From Chitinophagaceae bacterium (GTDB taxonomy: Bacteria > Bacteroidota > Bacteroidia > Chitinophagales > Chitinophagaceae), in assembly GCA_003456175.1 (NCBI GenBank), contig DMPB01000174.1, forward strand, positions 1 through 9,497: DNA of 9,497 bases, read 5' to 3'. A program made the translations under genes and the position numbers. This document shows positions 1 to 6,731 of the stretch, piece by piece. The notes beneath the pieces were generated by a model. That model was not told where the DNA came from, made no database searches, and saw nothing but the letters and a program-made list of their open reading frames with translations. Every line of letters begins with the position of its first letter. Position 1 is the first letter of the stretch.

Positions 1-2206
1 TGCTACGAGTACGCCCCTGCGGATCGGCAAAGCTGCTAAATCGGGCGTTACCCTCTAAGGTTAATAACTGATTGGGGGTATAGTTATAATTGCCGTTAAC
101 ATAAAAACTGCCTCCATCGCGGTAGCGATACAAGCGCTTTTCAGCATCGCTATATTGGTTATAGGTGTACCCAACACTTGCATTAGCTCGTAGTTGTTTG
201 TTAAAAGTGTAGCCACCCCAAACACTTGCTTCGTATTCGTTTCTATCACTAATATTTTGCCATGTAACTTCGGTTTTACCAGCATCGGCTAAGGTTCTAA
301 TGGTATTAAAAACATCTTTCACACGATTATAACCAAGCGAACCATTAATGTAATATTTGCCTTTAGTTAAGCTAATATTCCAATCGAAATTATCGGCAAG
401 GCATGCATCTAAAAATGGATTTCCGAAACGAATATTGTATGGATCGGCATAATCAACACTTGGATTTAATTCGCCAATACCCGGCCTGCGAATGCTGCTT
501 CTGTACACCCAACTGGTATTGAATTGCTTTGAAAATTCTTTACGCAAGGTTATGTTGGGCAACAGATTCCAATATTGATTATTCACCGGTAAGGCTGCTG
601 GTTGTATAAACTCAAATGCTAAATGCGTGTACTCTGCCTGAACACCGGTTATCAATCGCCATGTTTTACTCAAGTTTAAAGTAGCCCCCACCCTTGCGGT
701 AAATACTTGTTGCGTGAAATAAAAATCGTTACTTAACAATCCATTATTAATCCATGCACCTGATGATTTTTGTAAAAAATCTGTAAGTAGTGCATTATGA
801 TAACCACTGATTTGATATGTTGCTCCTGTGCTAAAAATGTGTCTTTTTTTACCGTAAGGTTTATCGTATTGTAACCTTAATCCAGCATTGTAATTGTTAT
901 TATCGGTACGTTGTTGCTGCGAACTATCTATACCAGTAAACACGTAGTTACCAGTTAAAAACTGCTGATAAAAATCACGTTCGTTATTGGTATTGTTCAC
1001 CGCCGCATTTGCAATCAAGCGAAACACTTCGGCCTGATCTTTTTTGCCCTTACGGGTAAATGTATAATTGAAATTATGGCTACTGTTATTACCCTCTGTT
1101 GCATTACTCCGCGTACTAATACGATACGGTTGCTCAAAACGGTTGATATTAACAAACTGTACATTGCTTAGGTTATCGAACCAATTACCGTTGCCTTGAT
1201 ACACCCAACTGTGCAAGTGCTGTTTATTATGCTCATAATCGAACTGAAGGCGAAGGTTCGGACGAATATTTTTATTCAGAAAATTACCATCGGTATTAAA
1301 ACCATTAGTGCTATCGCGGTAATAATTGCTTCGCCGACTGTAATTATTACCTGGCAAGCGATTGGCGCCTGTACCTACGGTGGCAGTCATATTCCACTTA
1401 GCGGTTCTATAACTTACATTTACCGCAAGGTTAGCATCGCCTCTTGTGCCGGCGTTCGCAGTGATACGACCTGTAAAACCTACCTTTCCTTTTTTAGTGA
1501 CAATGTTTATAACACCGCCTTGTTCTGTAGCATATTGCGGTGGCGGGTTGAGCATTAATTCAATTTTTTCAATGCTACCTCCGGGCAAGCTTTCTAGTAA
1601 ATCTTGTAACTGTTGTGCATTGAGTTCAACAGGCTTTTCATCAATTAAAATTCTGGGCTCACGGCCTTTTAAAAGAATTCTACCATTCGGATCGTTATTC
1701 ACCAACGGCATACTTTTAAGTATTTCAGCGGTGCTACTGCTGTTGGCCAAAGCACTCTGACCAACATTATAAACAATGTTACCATCTTTACTTTCAATGA
1801 GGGGCCGTTCGCTGAAAACAATCACTTCTTCTAATTGATTGGCTTGCTGTTTCAGTTTAACATCGCCAATATTCATATCGTATCTATCGTCTCGCAAGAA
1901 AATACTATCGATAACAAGTACAGCATAAGACTGTGCACGAATGCGAAGTTTATAATAGGAAAAAGGCAATTGTTCAAGTAAAAAAGCGCCCTTTGCATCG
2001 CTAATAGTGTTGAAGGTAGCACTATCGGCTTTATAGCTTTTCAATTGAATGGTTGCATTACTTATAGGCTTACCCGTAACCGCATCTATTACGTTACCCA
2101 TTACAAGACCTAACGCTTTTCGCTGTTGTATTGGTTGACCATAAATTACATTGCTGTAAATGATTGCCGTAAAAAAGGTTGTAATTATGGTTAAACGTGT
2201 TAGCAA
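1..2206 (-). CDS. TonB-dependent-receptor-like outer membrane beta-barrel protein, C-terminus cut by window edge
   Basis: About 735 residues are readable without a stop before the gene leaves the window. In order: a signal peptide (residues 1-24, hydrophobic core ending in YGQ), a carboxypeptidase-regulatory-like domain at about 32-115 (GNVIDAVTGKPISNATIQL is recognisable), a linker with EEVIVFSERP, a plug-like domain at about 125-230 (ILIDEKPVEL, QGGVINIVTKKG), then a long beta-barrel rich in aromatic, Asn and Tyr residues. This is the architecture of the Bacteroidota OMP_b-brl_3/TonB-dependent receptor group, which sits in the outer membrane. The substrate is unknown and no SusD-type partner is visible. 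No ATG exists in frame before the signal peptide; the frame opens at about 2269. TTG at 2206-2204 gives a complete signal peptide, whereas the first ATG (codon 36) would remove it. The gene begins 10 nt after the DUF3078 stop, so the two are probably co-transcribed. Family confidence is high; start confidence is moderate. Confidence 0.9.
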   Translation of the reverse strand, partial: MLTRLTIITTFFTAIIYSNVIYGQPIQQRKALGLVMGNVIDAVTGKPISNATIQLKSYKADSATFNTISDAKGAFLLEQLPFSYYKLRIRAQSYAVLVIDSIFLRDDRYDMNIGDVKLKQQANQLEEVIVFSERPLIESKDGNIVYNVGQSALANSSSTAEILKSMPLVNNDPNGRILLKGREPRILIDEKPVELNAQQLQDLLESLPGGSIEKIELMLNPPPQYATEQGGVINIVTKKGKVGFTGRITANAGTRGDANLAVNVSYRTAKWNMTATVGTGANRLPGNNYSRRSNYYRDSTNGFNTDGNFLNKNIRPNLRLQFDYEHNKQHLHSWVYQGNGNWFDNLSNVQFVNINRFEQPYRISTRSNATEGNNSSHNFNYTFTRKGKKDQAEVFRLIANAAVNNTNNERDFYQQFLTGNYVFTGIDSSQQQRTDNNNYNAGLRLQYDKPYGKKRHIFSTGATYQISGYHNALLTDFLQKSSGAWINNGLLSNDFYFTQQVFTARVGATLNLSKTWRLITGVQAEYTHLAFEFIQPAALPVNNQYWNLLPNITLRKEFSKQFNTSWVYRSSIRRPGIGELNPSVDYADPYNIRFGNPFLDACLADNFDWNISLTKGKYYINGSLGYNRVKDVFNTIRTLADAGKTEVTWQNISDRNEYEASVWGGYTFNKQLRANASVGYTYNQYSDAEKRLYRYRDGGSFYVNGNYNYTPNQLLTLEGNARFSSFADPQGRTRS
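692..703 (+). repeat. CCTTRCGGTAAA motif, copy 1 (G variant)
   Basis: CCTTGCGGTAAA on the plus strand, antisense inside the receptor-like gene, where the coding strand reads TTT ACC GCA AGG (Phe-Thr-Ala-Arg). Part of the dispersed motif set; flanked on its 3' side by T. Confidence 0.8.
848..859 (-). repeat. CCTTRCGGTAAA motif, copy 2 (A variant)
   Basis: CCTTACGGTAAA on the minus strand, sense in the receptor-like gene, read as CCT TAC GGT AAA (Pro-Tyr-Gly-Lys). The base following the motif is A. Confidence 0.8.
1419..1430 (-). repeat. CCTTRCGGTAAA motif, copy 3 (G variant)
   Basis: CCTTGCGGTAAA on the minus strand, sense in the receptor-like gene but in a different phase from copy 2: C CTT GCG GTA AA (Leu-Ala-Val). 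Followed by TG. Confidence 0.8.
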
Positions 2207-2216
2207 TGTAAGTAGG

Positions 2217-3236
2217 TTAAATATTTTGCTGAGGCAGTGGTAATGGTGTTGGCTCGGCCTGAGGTAAAGTTATAGGTGGCGGTGGTGTTTTCAAAATAGG
2301 CGTTAGTTTCATTAAGAAACCGATTCCGATAACACTTTTGAGCTGTAATGCCGGACTGTTTTTGTTATCACCAAACAACTTTACATCATCATCATAGATA
2401 AGGTCTAAGTTATAAGTTGCACTTAGATATTTATTGATTTTAAAGGATACCAAATTCGTTAAGAAAATATCTATGTTTTCAGGATTGTTATTGTAATTAC
2501 TGAACAAATCTAACTTACCTCGATAATGTACATTTTTCATGATTTCAGTTTGGTAGTTCACACTTGCAAATGCACCTATTTCACCAATAGAATTTCTACC
2601 AGCAGGTACACCATACAAACCTTTACTAGCCAACCTGTTACTTGCCACTACTACCCAACGACTCGTTAATGGCGACATGAACAAAGAGAAGTTTGGCTTT
2701 GGCTTGTAATCAAAACCAATAGAAAGTACCACATATGCTGGCGATAAAAAGGTACTTGATAATGTTCCATTGCTACCAGAATAGGTTAAACCATCAAAAA
2801 ACTGACTACGGAAATTGAATAACCCTGATAGATACCATTTGTTAGCAGTATCCATCTTGTAACCTACTTTGCTCAATAAATCAAAACGATCATCGTTTTT
2901 TCTACTACCCAAACTTGTTGTTTGAATAAAACCAAAGTTCACATCCAAGCTATTATCCCATGTGTAACGGCCTTTTTTGTGTAAAATGTAGTAATTGAAA
3001 TAACTGTTGATGGCTAATGTGAAGTTATCGCCACCTGCAGCCCAATTCACCAAACTACCCTGCGAAACATTCAGATTAAAAAGTCCGCCCCGCTTCCATA
3101 ACCATTGTGTAGTATCGTTATTATCTTTCTTAACATTACGAAACACTTCGTTTGGCAATCGCCGTACCGTAATATCTTGTGCTTCTGCCAGATGGTAATA
3201 GCCTAAAAACGTAAGTAAGAGTAAGTAATATTTCAT
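2217..3236 (-). CDS. DUF3078 domain-containing protein, probable outer membrane beta-barrel
   Basis: This 339-residue protein has a clear signal peptide (MKYYLLLLTFLGYYHLAEAQ). It shows the DUF3078 pattern known from Bacteroidota: a W-K-R-G-G-x-F-x-L-N-x-S-Q-G-S-L-x-N-W-A-A-G-G block at about 47-69, W-D-N-S-L-D at about 93-98, and RFDLLSKVGYKM at about 117-128. Alternating hydrophobic and aromatic strands follow, consistent with an outer membrane barrel. The C-terminus is proline-rich (around TPPPPITLP). Its function is not established. An in-frame ATG at 3308 would add 24 residues in front of the signal peptide, so ATG at 3236 is chosen. It is divergent from miaB across 134 nt and is the first gene of a probable two-gene unit with the downstream receptor-like gene. 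Outer membrane location is inferred. Confidence 0.88.
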   Translation of the reverse strand: MKYYLLLLTFLGYYHLAEAQDITVRRLPNEVFRNVKKDNNDTTQWLWKRGGLFNLNVSQGSLVNWAAGGDNFTLAINSYFNYYILHKKGRYTWDNSLDVNFGFIQTTSLGSRKNDDRFDLLSKVGYKMDTANKWYLSGLFNFRSQFFDGLTYSGSNGTLSSTFLSPAYVVLSIGFDYKPKPNFSLFMSPLTSRWVVVASNRLASKGLYGVPAGRNSIGEIGAFASVNYQTEIMKNVHYRGKLDLFSNYNNNPENIDIFLTNLVSFKINKYLSATYNLDLIYDDDVKLFGDNKNSPALQLKSVIGIGFLMKLTPILKTPPPPITLPQAEPTPLPLPQQNI

Positions 3237-3370
3237 TGCAGCAAGGGTAGAAAACCAAACTAATTTGTCAAATATAAACGCAGTATCACCGATTGTTTGT
3301 GTTAACAATCTGCCAAACTGTCACCAGCTCGGTTTTTTACCTATTTTTGTCGCCAAATTTTGAATAACGC
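3237..3370. promoter_or_regulatory. Divergent intergenic region between the DUF3078 gene and miaB
   Basis: Both flanking genes point away from this 134-nt stretch, so it should hold promoters in both directions. TAnnTTTG-like boxes are present: TATTTTTG at 3342-3349 for miaB (a weaker AAATTTTG lies at 3355-3362), and TATATTTG on the minus strand at 3276-3269 for the DUF3078 gene. I did not find a convincing upstream TTTG box at the usual spacing of about 20 nt for either one, so these are half-matches to the Bacteroidota promoter. A 7-bp inverted repeat lies between them. Confidence 0.5.
3291..3310. repeat. Inverted repeat GATTGTT-N6-AACAATC
   Basis: A perfect 7-bp inverted repeat with a 6-nt spacer lies in the divergent intergenic region, about 15 nt upstream of the minus-strand TATATTTG box. 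The layout would suit a dimeric regulator site. No T-tract follows, so it is not terminator-like. Function is inferred from position only. Confidence 0.45.
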
Positions 3371-4795
3371 ATGGAAATGTTGGATTTGGCTACAAAGGTA
3401 CACGACGAGGCAAGACAAGGCGAAGCCTATGCTCCATTTGCCCAAGACCCCAATCAATACAAAAAGAGATTCTACATAGAAAGCTACGGCTGTCAAATGA
3501 ATTTTTCCGACAGCGAAATTGTAGCTTCTATCCTTAACGAGCAAGGCTTTGGAGCTACGCGTAATTTTGAAGAAGCCGATTTGGTATTACTCAACACGTG
3601 TAGTATCCGCGAAAAAGCAGAACAAACTGTTCGCAAACGCTTAACCGAGTTTAGAAAACAAAAAGAAGCTCGTCCGGGTATGCTTATTGGCGTACTTGGC
3701 TGTATGGCCGAACGTTTGAAAGCCAAACTCTTAGAAGAAGAAAAACTAGTAGATATGGTAGTGGGCCCCGATGCTTACCGTACACTACCCGGCTTAATTG
3801 AAGAGGCTGAAACTGGACAAAAAGCCGTGAATGTGCTACTAAGCCGCGAAGAAACCTATGCCGATATATCACCTGTTCGTTTGAACAGCAACGGTATTAC
3901 AGCATTCGTAAGTATTATGCGTGGCTGTAACAACATGTGTAGTTTCTGTGTGGTACCATTTACCAGAGGCCGCGAACGTAGCAGAGATGCAGTGAGCATT
4001 GTAGAAGAATGCACCGACCTTTACCGTAAGGGCTATAAAGAAGTTACACTATTAGGCCAAAACGTAGATAGCTATTACTACGTAGCCGATAATGAAGCGC
4101 CTGTTAACTTTGCGCAACTCCTCGAAAAAGTAGCGCTTATTGCGCCAGATTTAAGAGTACGTTTTAGTACCAGCCATCCGAAAGATATTACTGACGATGT
4201 GCTTTTCACCATGGCCAAGTATGAAAATATTTGTAAATACATACACTTACCAGTACAAAGCGGTAACACTCGTGTTTTGCAATTAATGAACCGAACCTAT
4301 ACACGAGAATGGTACATGGCTAAAGTAGATAGAATCAGAGAAATACTCCCCGATTGTGGTATTAGCAGCGATATTATTGCAGGCTTTTGTACCGAAACCG
4401 AAGAAGAACATCAAGATACTTTGAGCATTATGGAGTATAGCAAATACGACATGAGTTATATGTTCTTCTACAGCGAGCGCCCGGGTACGCTGGCAGCACG
4501 CCGCTATGCCGATGATATACCTGAAGCTACCAAAAAGCGCCGCCTTACAGAAATTGTGAATGTTCAAAACCGCTTAAGCTTGGCCAGCAATAAAAAAGAT
4601 ATTGGCAAAACTTTCAAAGTACTCATAGAAGGCAATAGCAAACGTAGCGACAACGATTGGATGGGCCGAAACAGTCAAAACAAAGTAATTGTATTCCCTA
4701 AAAACGAACAACCGCTACAAGCAGGCAATTACGTTTCGGTACATGTACACGATTGTACACAGGCTACCCTCATTGGCACTATTGTTACAGCCTAA
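3371..4795 (+). CDS. miaB: tRNA-2-methylthio-N6-dimethylallyladenosine synthase MiaB
   Basis: This radical SAM methylthiotransferase converts i6A37 to ms2i6A37 in tRNAs reading UNN codons, acting after MiaA; it is cytoplasmic. The 474-residue protein carries the full family layout. The N-terminal UPF0004 domain has three cluster cysteines: C41 in YGCQMN, C77 in NTCSIREKA and C111 in LGCMAERL. The radical SAM motif CNNMCSFC follows (C186, C190, C193), then GRERSR, and a C-terminal TRAM domain at about 405-474. The length is usual for Bacteroidota MiaB, which have an N-terminal extension. ATG at 3371 is used; ATG at 3377 (codon 3) is an equally possible start. The cysteine pattern and the ERPGTLAA segment separate it from the paralogues MtaB and RimO. 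It heads the plus-strand gene set; the sigma-54-type activator follows 45 nt after its stop. Confidence 0.97.
   Translation: MEMLDLATKVHDEARQGEAYAPFAQDPNQYKKRFYIESYGCQMNFSDSEIVASILNEQGFGATRNFEEADLVLLNTCSIREKAEQTVRKRLTEFRKQKEARPGMLIGVLGCMAERLKAKLLEEEKLVDMVVGPDAYRTLPGLIEEAETGQKAVNVLLSREETYADISPVRLNSNGITAFVSIMRGCNNMCSFCVVPFTRGRERSRDAVSIVEECTDLYRKGYKEVTLLGQNVDSYYYVADNEAPVNFAQLLEKVALIAPDLRVRFSTSHPKDITDDVLFTMAKYENICKYIHLPVQSGNTRVLQLMNRTYTREWYMAKVDRIREILPDCGISSDIIAGFCTETEEEHQDTLSIMEYSKYDMSYMFFYSERPGTLAARRYADDIPEATKKRRLTEIVNVQNRLSLASNKKDIGKTFKVLIEGNSKRSDNDWMGRNSQNKVIVFPKNEQPLQAGNYVSVHVHDCTQATLIGTIVTA
4020..4031 (-). repeat. CCTTRCGGTAAA motif, copy 4 (A variant)
   Basis: CCTTACGGTAAA on the minus strand, antisense in miaB, where the coding strand reads CT TAC CGT AAG across the motif (Leu-Tyr-Arg-Lys-Gly). 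The coding phase differs from every other copy. Confidence 0.8.
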
Positions 4796-4807
4796 CCTTA
4801 CGGTAAA
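4796..4807 (+). repeat. CCTTRCGGTAAA motif, copy 5 (A variant, intergenic)
   Basis: CCTTACGGTAAA begins at the first base after the miaB stop codon and is the only copy outside a gene. No inverted partner lies nearby, so it does not form a terminator stem here. Followed by TG. Confidence 0.82.
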
Positions 4808-4840
4808 TGTTTGAACCACTTAAAGCTTAGTAACCACACC

Positions 4841-6166
4841 ATGGCCGATATACAATCTATTAAAAACCGATTTGGGATTATTGGTAACTCACCAGCACTC
4901 AATCATGCACTGAACGTGGCATCGCAAGTAGCTGCCACCGATTTGAGCGTACTCATTGTAGGCGAAAGTGGTGTTGGTAAAGAAGCCTTCTCTCAAATTA
5001 TTCATGCTTTAAGCAGCCGTAAGCATAATTCTTTTATTGCGGTTAACTGTGGTGCAATACCCGAAGGCACTATCGATAGCGAACTTTTTGGCCACGAAAA
5101 AGGAGCCTTTACAGGTGCTGTAGATAGCAGAAAAGGATACTTTGAAACCGTTAATGGCGGCACCATTTTTTTAGACGAAATTGGTGAAATGCCCTTAGGC
5201 ACCCAAGCTCGTTTATTACGTGTGTTAGAAACAGGCGAATTTATTCGAGTAGGTAGCTCAAAAGTGCAAAAAACCGATGTTCGGGTAATTGCAGCTACTA
5301 ACCGCGAATTACTAGATTTCACACAAACAGGTAAGTTCAGAGAAGATTTGTACTATCGCCTTAGTACGGTACCTATTCGAGTACCATCGCTACGCGATAG
5401 AAAAGAAGATATTTTATTACTATTCAGAAAGTTTGTGGTAGACTTTGCTGAACGTTACAAAACAGCACCCATACAACTTACCGACGATGCCAAACAACTA
5501 CTCACCAACTACCCTTTTAAAGGCAATGTTCGTGAGTTAAAAAATATTGCGGAGCAGCTATCAGTGTTGTCAAACAACAGTACTGTGAATGCCGTAGAAC
5601 TACAATCGTTCTTACCAGAAAAAACTGGAGCAAAAAGCATGGCACAGCTACCCATGTTAGCGAATACAACTACTCATCAGGGCGATTTTTCGAATGAAAG
5701 AGAACTACTGTACAAGCTATTCTTCGATATGAAGAAAGATGTTACAGAACTCAAAAAAATGTTTTTAGACATTGTTCAAAATCCAGCCATGGCAAGCTCG
5801 GCGGCTGCTTATACCAAAGAAAGCCTATTGAACGATTTTAGTATCCCTTCACAAGCAACCAATACAGAAGTACATCTACCGGCCACAGCAACGCATCCAA
5901 ATTTTTACGCAACACAACCACCGCATTACAGCAACACGGCAGCACAGCCTGTAATTATCAACACAGCAAACGATAACCGTGTTGTTAGCGATATTCATGT
6001 ACACGAAGAAGTAGAAGAAAGCTTAAATATCATGGATGCAGAAAAAGACCTCATCATCAAAGCATTGAAAAAACATAAAGGAAAACGTAAAGATGCTAGC
6101 ATTGATTTAGGTATTAGCGAACGTACCCTCTATCGTAAGTTAAAAGAATACGATATCGAAGATTAA
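4841..6166 (+). CDS. Sigma-54-interacting transcriptional activator (AAA+ with Fis-type HTH), no N-terminal sensor domain
   Basis: This 441-residue protein is a bacterial enhancer-binding protein. The AAA+ domain starts almost at the N-terminus: Walker A GESGVGKE at 41-48, the sigma-54 contact loop GAFTGA at 88-93, Walker B GGTIFLDE at 106-113, an arginine-finger region (FREDLYYRL) at 167-175 and sensor II GNVREL at 228-233. All key motifs are intact, so it should hydrolyse ATP and open sigma-54 promoters. No receiver, GAF or PAS domain precedes it. A variable linker of about 135 residues (about 262-395), rich in Ala, Thr, Asn and Gln, separates the ATPase from a C-terminal Fis-type helix-turn-helix (about 400-440, ISERTLYRKLKEY). 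A TTG at 4811 would add 10 residues without domain content, so ATG at 4841 is chosen. From family knowledge, this gene is often found between miaB and lptE in Bacteroidota. Its targets and input signal are unknown. Confidence 0.93.
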   Translation: MADIQSIKNRFGIIGNSPALNHALNVASQVAATDLSVLIVGESGVGKEAFSQIIHALSSRKHNSFIAVNCGAIPEGTIDSELFGHEKGAFTGAVDSRKGYFETVNGGTIFLDEIGEMPLGTQARLLRVLETGEFIRVGSSKVQKTDVRVIAATNRELLDFTQTGKFREDLYYRLSTVPIRVPSLRDRKEDILLLFRKFVVDFAERYKTAPIQLTDDAKQLLTNYPFKGNVRELKNIAEQLSVLSNNSTVNAVELQSFLPEKTGAKSMAQLPMLANTTTHQGDFSNERELLYKLFFDMKKDVTELKKMFLDIVQNPAMASSAAAYTKESLLNDFSIPSQATNTEVHLPATATHPNFYATQPPHYSNTAAQPVIINTANDNRVVSDIHVHEEVEESLNIMDAEKDLIIKALKKHKGKRKDASIDLGISERTLYRKLKEYDIED

Positions 6167-6181
6167 CCATTTGCTTTTGAT

Positions 6182-6189
6182 TAGTTTTG
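6182..6189 (+). promoter_or_regulatory. Candidate promoter -7 box upstream of lptE (TAGTTTTG)
   Basis: TAGTTTTG matches the Bacteroidota TAnnTTTG box exactly and ends 6 nt before the lptE ATG. No TTTG box is seen about 20 nt upstream, so support is partial. If active, it would give lptE and secG transcription independent of the activator gene. Confidence 0.35.
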
Positions 6190-6195
6190 ACACAT

Positions 6196-6714
6196 ATGAG
6201 ATTCCCTTACGGTAAATTATTAATTGCACTTTGCATCTGTACAATAACATTGTTATCAACTGGTTGTGGCATTTATACCACTAAAGATGTAAGTATTGAT
6301 TACAGTAAAGTAAAAACAGTACGTATTGGTTTTATTCAAAATAAAGCAAGCTACATCAATCCACAATTAAGTCCTCGCCTTACCGATAACATACAGCAAA
6401 AAGTAGTACAGTTTACCAAGTTAAAACGTGTTGATACCGATGATGCACATTATCAAATAGATGGCTACATTAATGGCTACAACGTAACAACATCGGGCGT
6501 TGCAGGCCAACAAGCTGTAACCAACCGCTTAACTGTAGCCGTACATATTACCTTTAAGAATACAGTTGAAAGCGATACTAAAGAGTTTGACATATCTAGA
6601 GATTTCGATTTTCCTGCTACACAAAGTCTTAACCAAGCAGAAACACAATTGTTAGAAAGTATCGTCCGCAATTTAACCGACGAAATTTTCAACCGCGTAT
6701 TCAGCAATTGGTAA
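6196..6714 (+). CDS. lptE: LptE-family LPS assembly lipoprotein
   Basis: This 172-residue lipoprotein has a signal peptide with basic N-terminal residues, a hydrophobic stretch and the lipobox LSTGC, placing the lipidated cysteine at residue 24. The mature part begins GIYTTKDVSIDY and matches the Bacteroidota LptE group in length and in the N-terminal pattern around VKTVRIGFIQNKA. LptE plugs and assembles the LptD barrel that delivers LPS to the outer leaflet of the outer membrane. Start choice: TTG at 6187 would add three residues (MTHM), but ATG at 6196 gives a normal lipoprotein signal. A TAGTTTTG box at 6182-6189 ends only 6 nt before the ATG. The gap to the upstream activator gene is 29 nt. 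Identity rests on the lipobox, length and gene neighbourhood (before secG) more than on invariant residues, because LptE diverges quickly. Confidence 0.85.
   Translation: MRFPYGKLLIALCICTITLLSTGCGIYTTKDVSIDYSKVKTVRIGFIQNKASYINPQLSPRLTDNIQQKVVQFTKLKRVDTDDAHYQIDGYINGYNVTTSGVAGQQAVTNRLTVAVHITFKNTVESDTKEFDISRDFDFPATQSLNQAETQLLESIVRNLTDEIFNRVFSNW
6205..6216 (+). repeat. CCTTRCGGTAAA motif, copy 6 (A variant)
   Basis: CCTTACGGTAAA, sense, lies in the signal-peptide n-region of lptE and encodes Pro-Tyr-Gly-Lys (residues 4-7), a stretch with little sequence constraint beyond positive charge. Followed by T. Confidence 0.8.
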
Positions 6715-6731
6715 CCCGCTAAAACAAGCAT

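Noticed and set aside
1196..1760. Two open frames on the plus strand opposite the receptor-like gene
   Set aside because: The minus-strand frame encodes a recognisable beta-barrel protein across this stretch; the plus-strand frames show no domain or start context and are shadows.
3237..3308. Longer start for the DUF3078 protein at 3308
   Set aside because: It would place 24 residues before a well-formed signal peptide and cover the promoter-like box at 3269-3276.
4811..4840. TTG start for the sigma-54 activator at 4811
   Set aside because: It adds 10 residues with no domain content; ATG at 4841 begins a normal N-terminus directly before the AAA+ domain.
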